DNA of 11,708 bases from assembly GCA_025465385.1 (NCBI GenBank), contig JAODNG010000097.1:1-11708 (forward strand). Direction: 5' to 3'. Below the pieces are notes generated by a model. The model worked only from the letters and a program-made list of their open reading frames with translations, was not told the DNA's origin and searched no databases. Source of the stretch: Pseudonocardiales bacterium. Its GTDB lineage: Bacteria > Actinomycetota > Actinomycetes > Mycobacteriales > Pseudonocardiaceae. This document shows, piece after piece, positions 1 through 6,566 of this stretch. Position 1 is the first letter of the stretch, and the number at the start of each line of letters is the position of its first letter. The position numbers and the translations under genes are program-made.

Positions 1-974
1 GAGATGCCAGCAGGCGCGATCGGTGCTCCGGTTTCCGGATCCATCACCTTGACCTGGTGCATCAGCTCGGCGGCGTCGTTCTCCGCCGGCAGGTAACCGT
101 TGCCCTTGCGGGTCACCGCGTGCACGATCACCGGGCCACCGAAGTCCTTCGCTCGGCGCAGCGCTGATTCCATGGTGCTCAGGTCGTGCCCGTCAACCGG
201 GCCGAGGTATTTCAAGCCGAGGTCTTCGAAGAGGATCTGTGGGGTCAGCGCGTCCTTCAGGCCTCGTTTCGCGGCGTGCAAACCGGCATAGATCGCCCGG
301 CCCACCACCGGAGTGCGCACCAGGGCCTCCTTGCCGGTGCGCAGCACCCGCTCGTAGCTGGGCTGCAGCCGCAACGTGGACAGATGATCGGCGAAGCCGC
401 CGATGGTGGGTGAGTAGGAGCGGCCGTTGTCGTTGACCACGATGATCACTGGTCGGTCCTGGCCGGCGGCGATGTTGTTCAGCGCCTCCCAGCACATTCC
501 GCCGGTCAGCGCACCGTCTCCGACCACCACGACGACGTGCCGGTCTGGCCCGGACGGCGCGCCGGGCCGGGCGCGAGAGTGGGCGAAAGCTTTGGCCAGC
601 CCGTCGGCGTAGGACAGCGCGGCCGAGGCGTGGCTGGACTCCACCCAGTCGTGCTCGCTCTCCGCTCGGCAGGGATAACCGGACAATCCACCTCGTTTGC
701 GCAACCGGTCGAACCCCGCTGCCCGCCCCGTGATGATCTTGTGTACGTACGCCTGGTGGCCAGTATCGAAGATCACTGGGTCGTGCGGGGAGTCGAACAC
801 TCGATGTATGGCAAGGGTGAGCTCGACCGCGCCAAGGTTCGGACCGAGGTGCCCTCCGGTGCGCGACACCTTCTCGACGAGAAACCTGCGGATCTCCCCG
901 GCCAGCTGGGTCGCAGCGGCCATATCAAGACGCTTGACGTCTTGCGGACTGTGCACCGACTGCAACAAGGTCAC
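1..974 (-). CDS. dxs: 1-deoxy-D-xylulose-5-phosphate synthase, N-terminal part (runs off left edge)
   Basis: Dxs is a cytoplasmic TPP- and Mg-dependent enzyme. It joins pyruvate and glyceraldehyde 3-phosphate to give DXP, the first step of the MEP isoprenoid pathway and a precursor for thiamine and pyridoxal. About 324 of the usual 630-640 residues are present. Visible motifs are TGHQAYVHK with the conserved His near residue 73, AESEHDWVESSHAS, and the TPP/Mg motif GDG (152-154) ending in NDN at 181-183. VDGHD and VTRKGNGY follow further on. The catalytic Glu and transketolase C-domain lie outside the window. I chose GTG at 974 over ATG at 995 because GAGGTG (984-989) sits 9 nt before it, and because known Dxs proteins begin close to the matching LLQ..., though this alignment is from memory. 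No frameshift is seen. The methyltransferase gene lies 124 bp upstream, so dxs probably has its own promoter. Confidence 0.97.
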   Translation of the reverse strand, partial: MTLLQSVHSPQDVKRLDMAAATQLAGEIRRFLVEKVSRTGGHLGPNLGAVELTLAIHRVFDSPHDPVIFDTGHQAYVHKIITGRAAGFDRLRKRGGLSGYPCRAESEHDWVESSHASAALSYADGLAKAFAHSRARPGAPSGPDRHVVVVVGDGALTGGMCWEALNNIAAGQDRPVIIVVNDNGRSYSPTIGGFADHLSTLRLQPSYERVLRTGKEALVRTPVVGRAIYAGLHAAKRGLKDALTPQILFEDLGLKYLGPVDGHDLSTMESALRRAKDFGGPVIVHAVTRKGNGYLPAENDAAELMHQVKVMDPETGAPIAPAGI

Positions 975-979
975 AGAAT

Positions 980-989
980 CCCCCACCTC
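980..989 (-). promoter_or_regulatory. Ribosome binding site deciding the dxs start
   Basis: On the minus strand the sequence GAGGTGGGGG precedes GTG 974. GAGGTG is a 6-base match to the anti-Shine-Dalgarno sequence, with a 9-nt spacer. The in-frame ATG at 995 lies upstream of this site and has no comparable site of its own, so GTG 974 is the preferred start. Confidence 0.6.
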
Positions 990-1010
990 GGTCATCCCGA
1001 AAGACGCGCT

Positions 1011-1032
1011 GCCGGTCGCGACGGCGACCGGC
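1011..1032 (-). other. Perfect 9-bp hairpin in the dxs leader
   Basis: Arms 1011-1019 (GCCGGTCGC) and 1024-1032 (GCGACCGGC) are perfect inverted complements around a 4-nt loop. No T-tract follows on either strand, so it is not a standard intrinsic terminator. It lies between the dxs -10 candidate and the dxs ribosome binding site. If transcription starts near 1032, the hairpin forms the extreme 5' end of the dxs mRNA. Confidence 0.55.
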
Positions 1033-1038
1033 CTCCCC

Positions 1039-1044
1039 ACTCTA
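1039..1044 (-). promoter_or_regulatory. Candidate dxs -10 element (TAGAGT)
   Basis: TAGAGT on the minus strand fits the actinobacterial sigma-A -10 pattern TANNNT. It predicts a start near 1032 and a leader of about 58 nt before GTG 974. I see no convincing -35 element at 17 bp, which is common for such promoters. Confidence 0.4.
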
Positions 1045-1098
1045 GGAGAGACCTCAGGCACCGGCGCGAGCACGCATGCGGCGGTGCCGGCTGCAGCC

Positions 1099-2298
1099 TC
1101 AGCGGACCAGCACCGCGACGCATTCGATGTGGTGAGTCATCGGGAACGCGTCCAGTGCCCGTACCGCCAGCAGCCGGTATCCGCGCTGGAGGTAGGCCGC
1201 GACGTCTCGAGCTAGCGCCGCTGGGTCACAGGCCACATGGATCACCCGTGCCGGCCCGCGGTCAGCCACCGCTGCGGCTACTTGCTGGCCAGCCCCACGC
1301 CGGGGAGGGTCGAGCACCACCACTTCGGGGGTTTCGGATAGCTGGGCGAGCGAGTGTTCCACCCGGCCATGGACGAAGCGCACCTGCACGAGGTCAGCCA
1401 GCGCTGCCGCACCGTCGGCCACCGACCGCCGGGATGCCTCCACGACGGTCACCGACCCCGTCGGCCCGACCTGACCGGCCAGCACCGAGGCGAACAAGCC
1501 CACTCCGCCATAGAGGTCCCACACCGTGGCGCCCAGTGGCGCGGCTGCCCACTCCCCTACCAGCGTGGCCAGCGCGTCGGCCGCGGCGGGATGCACCTGC
1601 CAAAAATCGCGCGCGGACAGCTCCCAGCTTCGGCCGACAGCGTGTCGTATGACACGCCCGCTGCCGTGAAGCTGTTTCGGCGGTCCGTCGGCCGGCAGCT
1701 GCGCCACGTGCACCCGACTGGGATCCTCAGCGACCACCTCAAGGTCCCCGCCAGGGTGCCAACGCCGGGAGAACACCCCGTCTAGAGAGCCCGGCACCGC
1801 CAGCGGGCAGGCCGGCACCGGCAGCACGGTATGGCTGCGGTGGACTCGAAAACCGGGCTGCCCCGTCCCGTCCACCGCCAGCCGGGTTCGGGTCCGCCAG
1901 CCCAGCGAGCCGCCGGGTAGCTCCTGCACGGTCACCGCGACGTCCAGCCCGGCGATCCTGCGCAGCTGCTCGGCCACGACCTGTGCCTTGAGCTCACGCT
2001 GCACCTGAGGGTCGACATGCTGGAAATCACAGCCGCCACAGCCGCCGGGGCCCGATGCCGGACACGGCGGCGCCACCCGTCCGGCGGCCGGTTCGAGCAC
2101 CGCTACCGCGTCAGCCCGGCAGTAAGATCCGCCGCGGTCCTCAGTCACTACCGCCCGGACCCGTTCCCCTGGCAACGCATGCCTGACGAAGACCACCCGA
2201 CCCTCATGGCGGGCCACGCAGAACCCGCCATGGCCCACCCGTCCGACGGTGAGTTCCAGTTCGACGGCCCCCGCTGGTTCCACCGCGTCGGCGGTCAC
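1099..2298 (-). CDS. TrmA/RlmD-family RNA (uracil-C5)-methyltransferase
   Basis: This predicted cytoplasmic SAM-dependent enzyme adds a methyl group to C5 of a uridine in rRNA or tRNA. Its 399 residues fit the family. A TRAM RNA-binding domain covers about residues 10-70. A likely [4Fe-4S] site uses C79, C87, C90 and C164. The SAM motif is DLYGGVGLFA (261-270), and VVLDPPRRGAG follows at about 327-337. The catalytic Cys is C357 in HVACDPAALARD, and E392 in MTHHIECVAVLVR is the likely base. It appears to match M. tuberculosis Rv2689c. The GTG start overlaps the TGA of the upstream importer gene (GTGA), which suggests translational coupling. The exact target (U747, U1939 or tRNA U54 equivalents) cannot be told from sequence alone. 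The functional link to K+ transport is unknown. Confidence 0.93.
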   Translation of the reverse strand: MTADAVEPAGAVELELTVGRVGHGGFCVARHEGRVVFVRHALPGERVRAVVTEDRGGSYCRADAVAVLEPAAGRVAPPCPASGPGGCGGCDFQHVDPQVQRELKAQVVAEQLRRIAGLDVAVTVQELPGGSLGWRTRTRLAVDGTGQPGFRVHRSHTVLPVPACPLAVPGSLDGVFSRRWHPGGDLEVVAEDPSRVHVAQLPADGPPKQLHGSGRVIRHAVGRSWELSARDFWQVHPAAADALATLVGEWAAAPLGATVWDLYGGVGLFASVLAGQVGPTGSVTVVEASRRSVADGAAALADLVQVRFVHGRVEHSLAQLSETPEVVVLDPPRRGAGQQVAAAVADRGPARVIHVACDPAALARDVAAYLQRGYRLLAVRALDAFPMTHHIECVAVLVR

Positions 2299-4388
2299 GG
2301 CCGGTCGCCCCCGCGTGGCGGGGGGGTGACCGCGGCCGCTCCCGCTGGTCGGCCGCTGGCCGGGGTGCTTGTGCCAGGGGTGCTGTTGCTTGGCTTGGCG
2401 GCGCGATCGGTGTTCATTCCCCAGCGCACCGCCCCCGGGGCGAGCTCCTCTCGTTGCGCAACGTGGACGGAGGAGCGCGCCTGCCAGGGGACGCTCGTCA
2501 CCATCACGCCTGGCTCGAACAGCAGGCGGGCCTTAATGCGGAGCGCACTCTGGTTGTGCAGGATCTGCTCCCACCAATGGCCCACGACGAACTCCGGGAT
2601 GAACACCGTCACTACGTTACGAGGGTTGTCCGAGCGGGCCCGCTTGACGTAGTCGATCACCGGCTTGGTGATCTCACGGTATGGGGACTCCACCACCTTC
2701 AGCGGCACCGGAAGCTCGCGAGCCTCCCACTGCTCGACCAGATCTCGGGTGCTCGCGTCGTCGACATTGACGGTGACCGCCTCCAGCACGTCGGGCCGGG
2801 TAGCGCGAGCGTAGGCGAGGGCTCGCAGGGTCGGCAGATGCAGGGTGGCCACCAGCACGATCGCGTGATTGCGCGACGGCAACACGGTATCGATCTCCCT
2901 GGGCACGAGCTCTGCGGATACCCGGTCGTAATGCTTCCGGATCGCCCGCATCACCAAGAAGATCGCCACCATGGCCGCGATCGCGATCCAGGCGCCCTGC
3001 GCGAACTTGGTGGCCAGCACGACCACCAGCACTGAGCCGGTCATCAGCAGTCCCAGCAGATTGATCGCCTGGGAGCGCCGCATCCGGCGACGCTCGGCCG
3101 GCTCCGGCCCAAGAGCCAGCAACCGGTTCCAGTGCCGCACCATGCCGGTCTGGCTCAAGGTGAACGAGACGAACACTCCGACGATGTAGAGCTGGATCAG
3201 CCGGGTGACCTCGGCGCCGAACGCGATCACCAGGACAGTCGCTGCGCCGGCCAGGAAGATGATGCCGTTGGAGAAGGCCAACCGGTCACCTCGAGTGTGC
3301 AGCTGGCGAGGCAGGTAGCGGTCCAGCGCCAGGATCGAGCCCAACACCGGGAAGCCGTTGAACGCGGTATTCGCGGCCAGCGCCAGGATCAGCGCGGTCA
3401 CCACGGTGATGAAGTAGAACGCTGGCGGGAAGCCGTCGAAGACCACCTGCGCAAGCTGCGCCACCAATGTCTTCTGGGCGTAGCCGTGCGGTGCGCCAAT
3501 CAGCTGCTGGGCCGGATTGTCGGCAATTTTCACCCCGGTGAGCTGGGCCAGCACGATCAGACCCATCAGCATGGTCACCGAGATGCTTCCGAGTAGGAGC
3601 AGGGTGGTGGCGGCGTTGCGGGACTTCGGCTTCTGGAAAGCCGGCACCCCGTTGCTGATCGCCTCCACGCCGGTCAGTGCCGCGCAGCCGGAGGAGAACG
3701 CCCGCAGCACGAGAAACACCAGCGCAACGCCGACGAGTTGGTTGCCCTCCCCCCGCAACCCGAAGCTCGCTGACTCCGCGCGGAGATGCTCACCGAGTAG
3801 CAGCACCCGGATCAACCCCCAGCCGAGCATCACGATGATACCGATCATGAAGGCATAGGTGGGAACGGCGAATGCCGAGCCGGACTCCCGGATCCCCCGC
3901 AGGTTGGCCGCCGTCAACACAATGATCGCGGCCACCGCGAAGGTCACCTTGTGGGCAGCGACGAAGGGCAGCGCCGAGCCAATATTCGAGGCCGCTGAGG
4001 AGATCGATACCGCGACTGTGAGGACATAGTCCACCAGCAACGCGCTGGCCACCACCAGCCCGGCGGTACGGCCCAGGTTCACCGTCGCCACTTCGTAATC
4101 CCCCCCACCAGAGGGGTACGCCCGGACGTTTTGCCGATAGCTGGCGACCACGACCAGCATGACCGCCGCCACCGTGAGCCCCACCCACGATGCGAACGCA
4201 TACGCCGAGATCCCCGCGACCGACAAGACGAGGAAGAGCTCTTCGGGGGCGTAGGCGACGGAGGACAGCGCATCCGACGCGAAGACCGGCAGCGCGATGC
4301 GCTTGGGCAGTAGCGTGTGGGCCAGGCGTTCGCTGCTAAACGGCCTGCCGACAAGAATCCGTTTGACCGCCGTCGCGAGCTTCGACAC
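2295..4388 (-). CDS. KimA-like (KUP/APC superfamily) potassium importer
   Basis: This 697-residue membrane protein has about 12 hydrophobic segments between residues 30 and 482 and a cytosolic domain at about 505-637. It aligns from memory along its length with Bacillus subtilis KimA (YdaO), a proton-coupled K+ importer. Shared blocks are ASDALSSVAYAPE (37-49), SYRQNVRAYPSGGGDY (83-98), DYVLTVAVS (120-128), ALTGVEAISN (237-246) and ILHNQSA (609-615). Positions matching reported K+-site residues of KimA are kept: D39, Y46, T124, S128, T239, E242 and Y401. The M. tuberculosis counterpart is Rv2690c, often annotated only as an APC permease. The tail from about 655 is rich in Pro, Ser, Thr and Gly and looks disordered. 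The GTG start is probably leaderless. Divergence from two RCK genes supports K+ transport, but amino-acid transport is not excluded. Confidence 0.82.
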   Translation of the reverse strand: MSKLATAVKRILVGRPFSSERLAHTLLPKRIALPVFASDALSSVAYAPEELFLVLSVAGISAYAFASWVGLTVAAVMLVVVASYRQNVRAYPSGGGDYEVATVNLGRTAGLVVASALLVDYVLTVAVSISSAASNIGSALPFVAAHKVTFAVAAIIVLTAANLRGIRESGSAFAVPTYAFMIGIIVMLGWGLIRVLLLGEHLRAESASFGLRGEGNQLVGVALVFLVLRAFSSGCAALTGVEAISNGVPAFQKPKSRNAATTLLLLGSISVTMLMGLIVLAQLTGVKIADNPAQQLIGAPHGYAQKTLVAQLAQVVFDGFPPAFYFITVVTALILALAANTAFNGFPVLGSILALDRYLPRQLHTRGDRLAFSNGIIFLAGAATVLVIAFGAEVTRLIQLYIVGVFVSFTLSQTGMVRHWNRLLALGPEPAERRRMRRSQAINLLGLLMTGSVLVVVLATKFAQGAWIAIAAMVAIFLVMRAIRKHYDRVSAELVPREIDTVLPSRNHAIVLVATLHLPTLRALAYARATRPDVLEAVTVNVDDASTRDLVEQWEARELPVPLKVVESPYREITKPVIDYVKRARSDNPRNVVTVFIPEFVVGHWWEQILHNQSALRIKARLLFEPGVMVTSVPWQARSSVHVAQREELAPGAVRWGMNTDRAAKPSNSTPGTSTPASGRPAGAAAVTPPPRGGDRP

Positions 4389-4394
4389 CTACAA

Positions 4395-4400
4395 AGCCTA
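4395..4400 (-). promoter_or_regulatory. Candidate -10 (TAGGCT) for a leaderless kimA-like mRNA
   Basis: On the minus strand TAGGCT is followed by exactly 6 nt (TTGTAG) and then the GTG at 4388. This places the hexamer at -12 to -7 if the start codon is +1. No ribosome binding site precedes the GTG. I see no clear -35 element. Confidence 0.45.
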
Positions 4401-4444
4401 CGGCCGAGTGGCAGCCCGGCTGAGGATGGCAGTGGCATCGGCGA

Positions 4445-4466
4445 TACGGTTTTCGGCGAGTACCTT
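4445..4466 (+). promoter_or_regulatory. Candidate -10 elements for ceoB-ceoC
   Basis: Two TANNNT hexamers lie in the divergent region, TACGGT (4445-4450) and TACCTT (4461-4466). They predict starts near 4457 and 4473. No TTGACA-like -35 is obvious for either, so the choice between them is open. Confidence 0.25.
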
Positions 4467-4484
4467 CTTGGCACCCACCGACCC

Positions 4485-4489
4485 GGGAG
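4485..4489 (+). promoter_or_regulatory. Ribosome binding site deciding the ceoB start
   Basis: GGGAG, continuing as GGGAGTGA, lies 7 nt before GTG 4497. It rules out the longer reading frame that begins upstream inside the importer gene region. Confidence 0.6.
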
Positions 4490-4496
4490 TGACGGC

Positions 4497-5159
4497 GTGC
4501 ATGTCGTGATCATGGGTTGTGGCCGGGTGGGTGCTGCGCTGGCCCTGGCCCTGGAACGTCTCGGCCACGATCTGTCGGTGATTGACCAGAACCCGCAGGC
4601 GTTCCGCAGGCTCGGCGCTGACTTCCACGGCCAGCAGATTCGCGGTATCGGCTTTGATCGCCAAGTGCTCACCGAGGCCGGAACCGAGCGGGCGGGTGCG
4701 TTCGCCGCAGTGTCCAATGGCGATAATTCCAACATCATCGCCGCTCGGGTCGCCCGGGAGACCTTCGGCGTGAATCATGTCGTCGCGAGGATTTATGACC
4801 CGAAACGGGCCGCGGTCTACGAGCGACTTGGTATCCCGACCGTGGCCACTGTGCCATGGACCACTGACCGGTTGATGCGAATGTTGCTGCCCGACGGCGT
4901 GGCGGCTGCGTGGCGCGATCCGTCGGGCACGGTGGCGGTGCTGCAGCTGCCGCTCCACGAAGGATGGGCCGGGCACACCGTAGGCGACCTGGAGGAACAC
5001 ATCGGCGCGCGGATCGCCTTCATCGTCCGATTCGGGACCGGGGTGTTGCCCAACCACAACACCGTGGTCCAGGCCGACGACCAGGTATACGCCGCCGCTA
5101 TCTCCGGCACCGTCACCGACGTCACCACCGCGGCAGCCACCGTGCCGCTCAACGACTAA
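4497..5159 (+). CDS. ceoB: RCK/TrkA-family NAD-binding K+ uptake regulatory protein CeoB
   Basis: This is a 220-residue cytosolic RCK protein of the kind that forms gating rings on K+ transporters. The N-terminal Rossmann domain (about 1-120) has the dinucleotide motif GCGRVG (7-12) and an acidic residue at the end of beta-2 (D30 in VIDQN), which favours NAD(H). GDNSNIIAARVARETF and VVARIYDP are typical TrkA_N blocks. An RCK_C (TrkA_C) domain covers about 137-215, a fold known elsewhere to bind small ligands including c-di-AMP. It matches M. tuberculosis CeoB (Rv2691). The GTG start is set by the GGGAG site. The open frame extends upstream to 4317, but that part overlaps the importer gene and is not expected to be coding. 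ceoC follows after 28 bp, so the two form an operon. No TrkH or KtrB membrane subunit is nearby; the divergent KimA-like importer is the obvious partner. Confidence 0.92.
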   Translation: MHVVIMGCGRVGAALALALERLGHDLSVIDQNPQAFRRLGADFHGQQIRGIGFDRQVLTEAGTERAGAFAAVSNGDNSNIIAARVARETFGVNHVVARIYDPKRAAVYERLGIPTVATVPWTTDRLMRMLLPDGVAAAWRDPSGTVAVLQLPLHEGWAGHTVGDLEEHIGARIAFIVRFGTGVLPNHNTVVQADDQVYAAAISGTVTDVTTAAATVPLND

Positions 5160-5177
5160 CTCATCGAGCCTGACCGT

Positions 5178-5182
5178 GGGAG
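5178..5182 (+). promoter_or_regulatory. Ribosome binding site deciding the ceoC start
   Basis: GGGAG lies 5 nt before ATG 5188. An in-frame GTG at 5176 overlaps this site and would lengthen the protein by four residues not expected in the family, so ATG 5188 is preferred. Confidence 0.6.
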
Positions 5183-5187
5183 CCGCC

Positions 5188-5853
5188 ATGCGCGTAACCA
5201 TCGCCGGAGCGGGCGCGGTCGGCCGGTCTATCGCGACTGAGCTGCTCCAATTCGGCCACCAAGTGATGCTCATCGAACGAGATGCTGATCAGTTTGATCC
5301 GCACGAGGTCGAGGGCGCCGAATGGGTCCTCGCCGATGCCTGCGAGCTCGCCTCGCTGGAGGAGGCCGGACTGGAGCACTCCGATGTGGTGATCGCGGCG
5401 ACCGGCAACGACAAGGTCAACCTGGTGGTCTCGCTACTGGCCAAGACGGAGTTCGCGGTACGTCGGGTGGTGGCCCGGGTCAATGATCCGCGAAACGAAT
5501 GGCTGTTCACCGATGCCTGGGGCGTGGACGTCTCGGTATCGACGCCGCGGATGCTCGCCGCAATGGTCGAGGAAGCGGTCTCCGTCGGTGATCTCGTGCG
5601 GCTGATGACCCTACGCCAAGGGCAGGCGAACCTCGTCGAGGTCACGCTGCCGGCGGACACGCCGCTGGCCGGACTGCCGGTACGACAGCTGCAGTTGCCC
5701 GCCGACGCCGCGCTGGTCACCATCCTGCGTGGCGGCCGGGTGATCGTTCCGCAGGGCGACGATCCCCTCGAGGGTGGGGACGAGCTGCTCTTCGTCGCTG
5801 TGGCGGAAGTGGAACCCGATGTCCGGGCGGCGCTGGATCGTCGCCAGAACTAG
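5188..5853 (+). CDS. ceoC: RCK/TrkA-family NAD-binding K+ uptake regulatory protein CeoC
   Basis: This 221-residue protein is the second RCK subunit and a paralogue of CeoB. The Rossmann domain opens with MRVTIAGAGAVGRSIA, with GAGAVG at 7-12 and E30 in IERD at the end of beta-2. ATGNDKVN and VVARVNDPRNEWLF are typical TrkA_N blocks. The RCK_C domain covers about residues 135-215. It matches M. tuberculosis CeoC (Rv2692). Two single-RCK paralogues side by side suggest a hetero-oligomeric ring, since many Trk systems have one TrkA with two RCK units in tandem. The TAG stop overlaps the stop of the convergent DUF3159 gene, so no terminator fits between them. Confidence 0.92.
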   Translation: MRVTIAGAGAVGRSIATELLQFGHQVMLIERDADQFDPHEVEGAEWVLADACELASLEEAGLEHSDVVIAATGNDKVNLVVSLLAKTEFAVRRVVARVNDPRNEWLFTDAWGVDVSVSTPRMLAAMVEEAVSVGDLVRLMTLRQGQANLVEVTLPADTPLAGLPVRQLQLPADAALVTILRGGRVIVPQGDDPLEGGDELLFVAVAEVEPDVRAALDRRQN

Positions 5854-6566
5854 CTGATCGCCGCCGTGACTCGGACGGCACGCCGGATCGCCCAGATGGT
5901 CACCAATGCGGCCACCGCTGTCAGCGGCAGGCCCATCGCCAGCCGGGCCACCCCAAGCCAGTCGGTCTCTTGCACGTTGTACAGGTAGTGCTGGACGCCG
6001 AAACGGGCCAGCAAGAACACCGCCCAGACCACGGTCGCCACGTCGAAGCCGGACCTGGCGCGGCGGTCGGTTCGCCAGCCGAAGCCTGAGCCGTTGAGCG
6101 CTGACCACAGCACGCCGACCAACGGACGGCGCACCACCACCGACAACATCAGCACCACCCCCGCCACCAGGCTGTACCAGATGCCGTAGAGGAAAAACCC
6201 CCGTGCTTCCCCGGTGCGGTAGGCGATGAAGGCACACACAGCTACCCCGAGGATCCCGGAGACGGCCGGCTGAAGTGGCTCGCGGCGGATCAGCCGCCAC
6301 ACCCCCACCGTGACCGCGACCCCTAGCGAAGCCCAGATCGCCGCTTGCAAGCCGGCGAGCGGATTCACCGCTACGAAGGCCACCGCAGGCAAGGCCGAGG
6401 ACACCAGACCGCCGACACCGCCCATCTGCTCCAGCAAGGTGGGAGTGCGCTGCTCGGAGGGCGCTCGCGCGTCGGCGTTCGGTTGCTCAGCCGTCGGAGG
6501 CTCCGTCGTTGGGGGCTGAGTCGTCGGAGACTCGGTCGTTGGGGGCTCTGGAAAGGACTGACTCAT
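5850..6566 (-). CDS. DUF3159 family polytopic membrane protein
   Basis: The gene encodes 238 residues with about six hydrophobic segments between residues 50 and 230. The charged loop has GFGWRTDRRARSGFD, and a later helix has LLARFGVQHYLY. This fits DUF3159, an actinobacterial family of unknown role represented by M. tuberculosis Rv2693c. The N-terminus is hydrophilic and carries five-residue repeats (EPPTT, ESPTT, QPPTT, EPPTA at 7-26), so it is likely a flexible cytosolic or surface arm. I chose ATG 6566 (MSQSF) because it overlaps the TGA of the upstream OB-fold gene in an ATGA junction. The longer open frame to 6815 runs antiparallel to no gene but overlaps the OB-fold gene in another frame. 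No enzymatic function can be assigned. Confidence 0.85.
   Translation of the reverse strand: MSQSFPEPPTTESPTTQPPTTEPPTAEQPNADARAPSEQRTPTLLEQMGGVGGLVSSALPAVAFVAVNPLAGLQAAIWASLGVAVTVGVWRLIRREPLQPAVSGILGVAVCAFIAYRTGEARGFFLYGIWYSLVAGVVLMLSVVVRRPLVGVLWSALNGSGFGWRTDRRARSGFDVATVVWAVFLLARFGVQHYLYNVQETDWLGVARLAMGLPLTAVAALVTIWAIRRAVRVTAAIS
6489..6548 (-). repeat. Four tandem 15-bp units encoding a Pro/Thr repeat
   Basis: Four imperfect 15-bp units encode EPPTT, ESPTT, QPPTT and EPPTA, with a degenerate fifth unit (EQPNA) down to 6474. They lie in the N-terminal arm of the DUF3159 protein. In-frame copy changes would alter arm length without breaking the gene. Confidence 0.7.

Noticed and set aside
537..1652. 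Long plus-strand open frame (371 codons) across dxs and the methyltransferase gene
   Set aside because: It is antisense to two well-supported genes, its product is low-complexity Arg/Pro/Gly-rich, and such shadows are normal in GC-rich DNA.
4389..4496. A ydaO-type c-di-AMP riboswitch before the KimA-like gene
   Set aside because: The gap is short, the conserved riboswitch blocks are not recognisable, and the gene looks leaderless. A covariance-model search would settle it.
5176..5187. GTG 5176 as the ceoC start
   Set aside because: The codon overlaps the GGGAG site that serves ATG 5188, and the family begins at the MRVTIAGAG block.
4398..5273. Minus-strand open frame (291 codons) opposite ceoB
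   Set aside because: It lies antisense to a clear RCK protein and shows no family motif or ribosome binding site.
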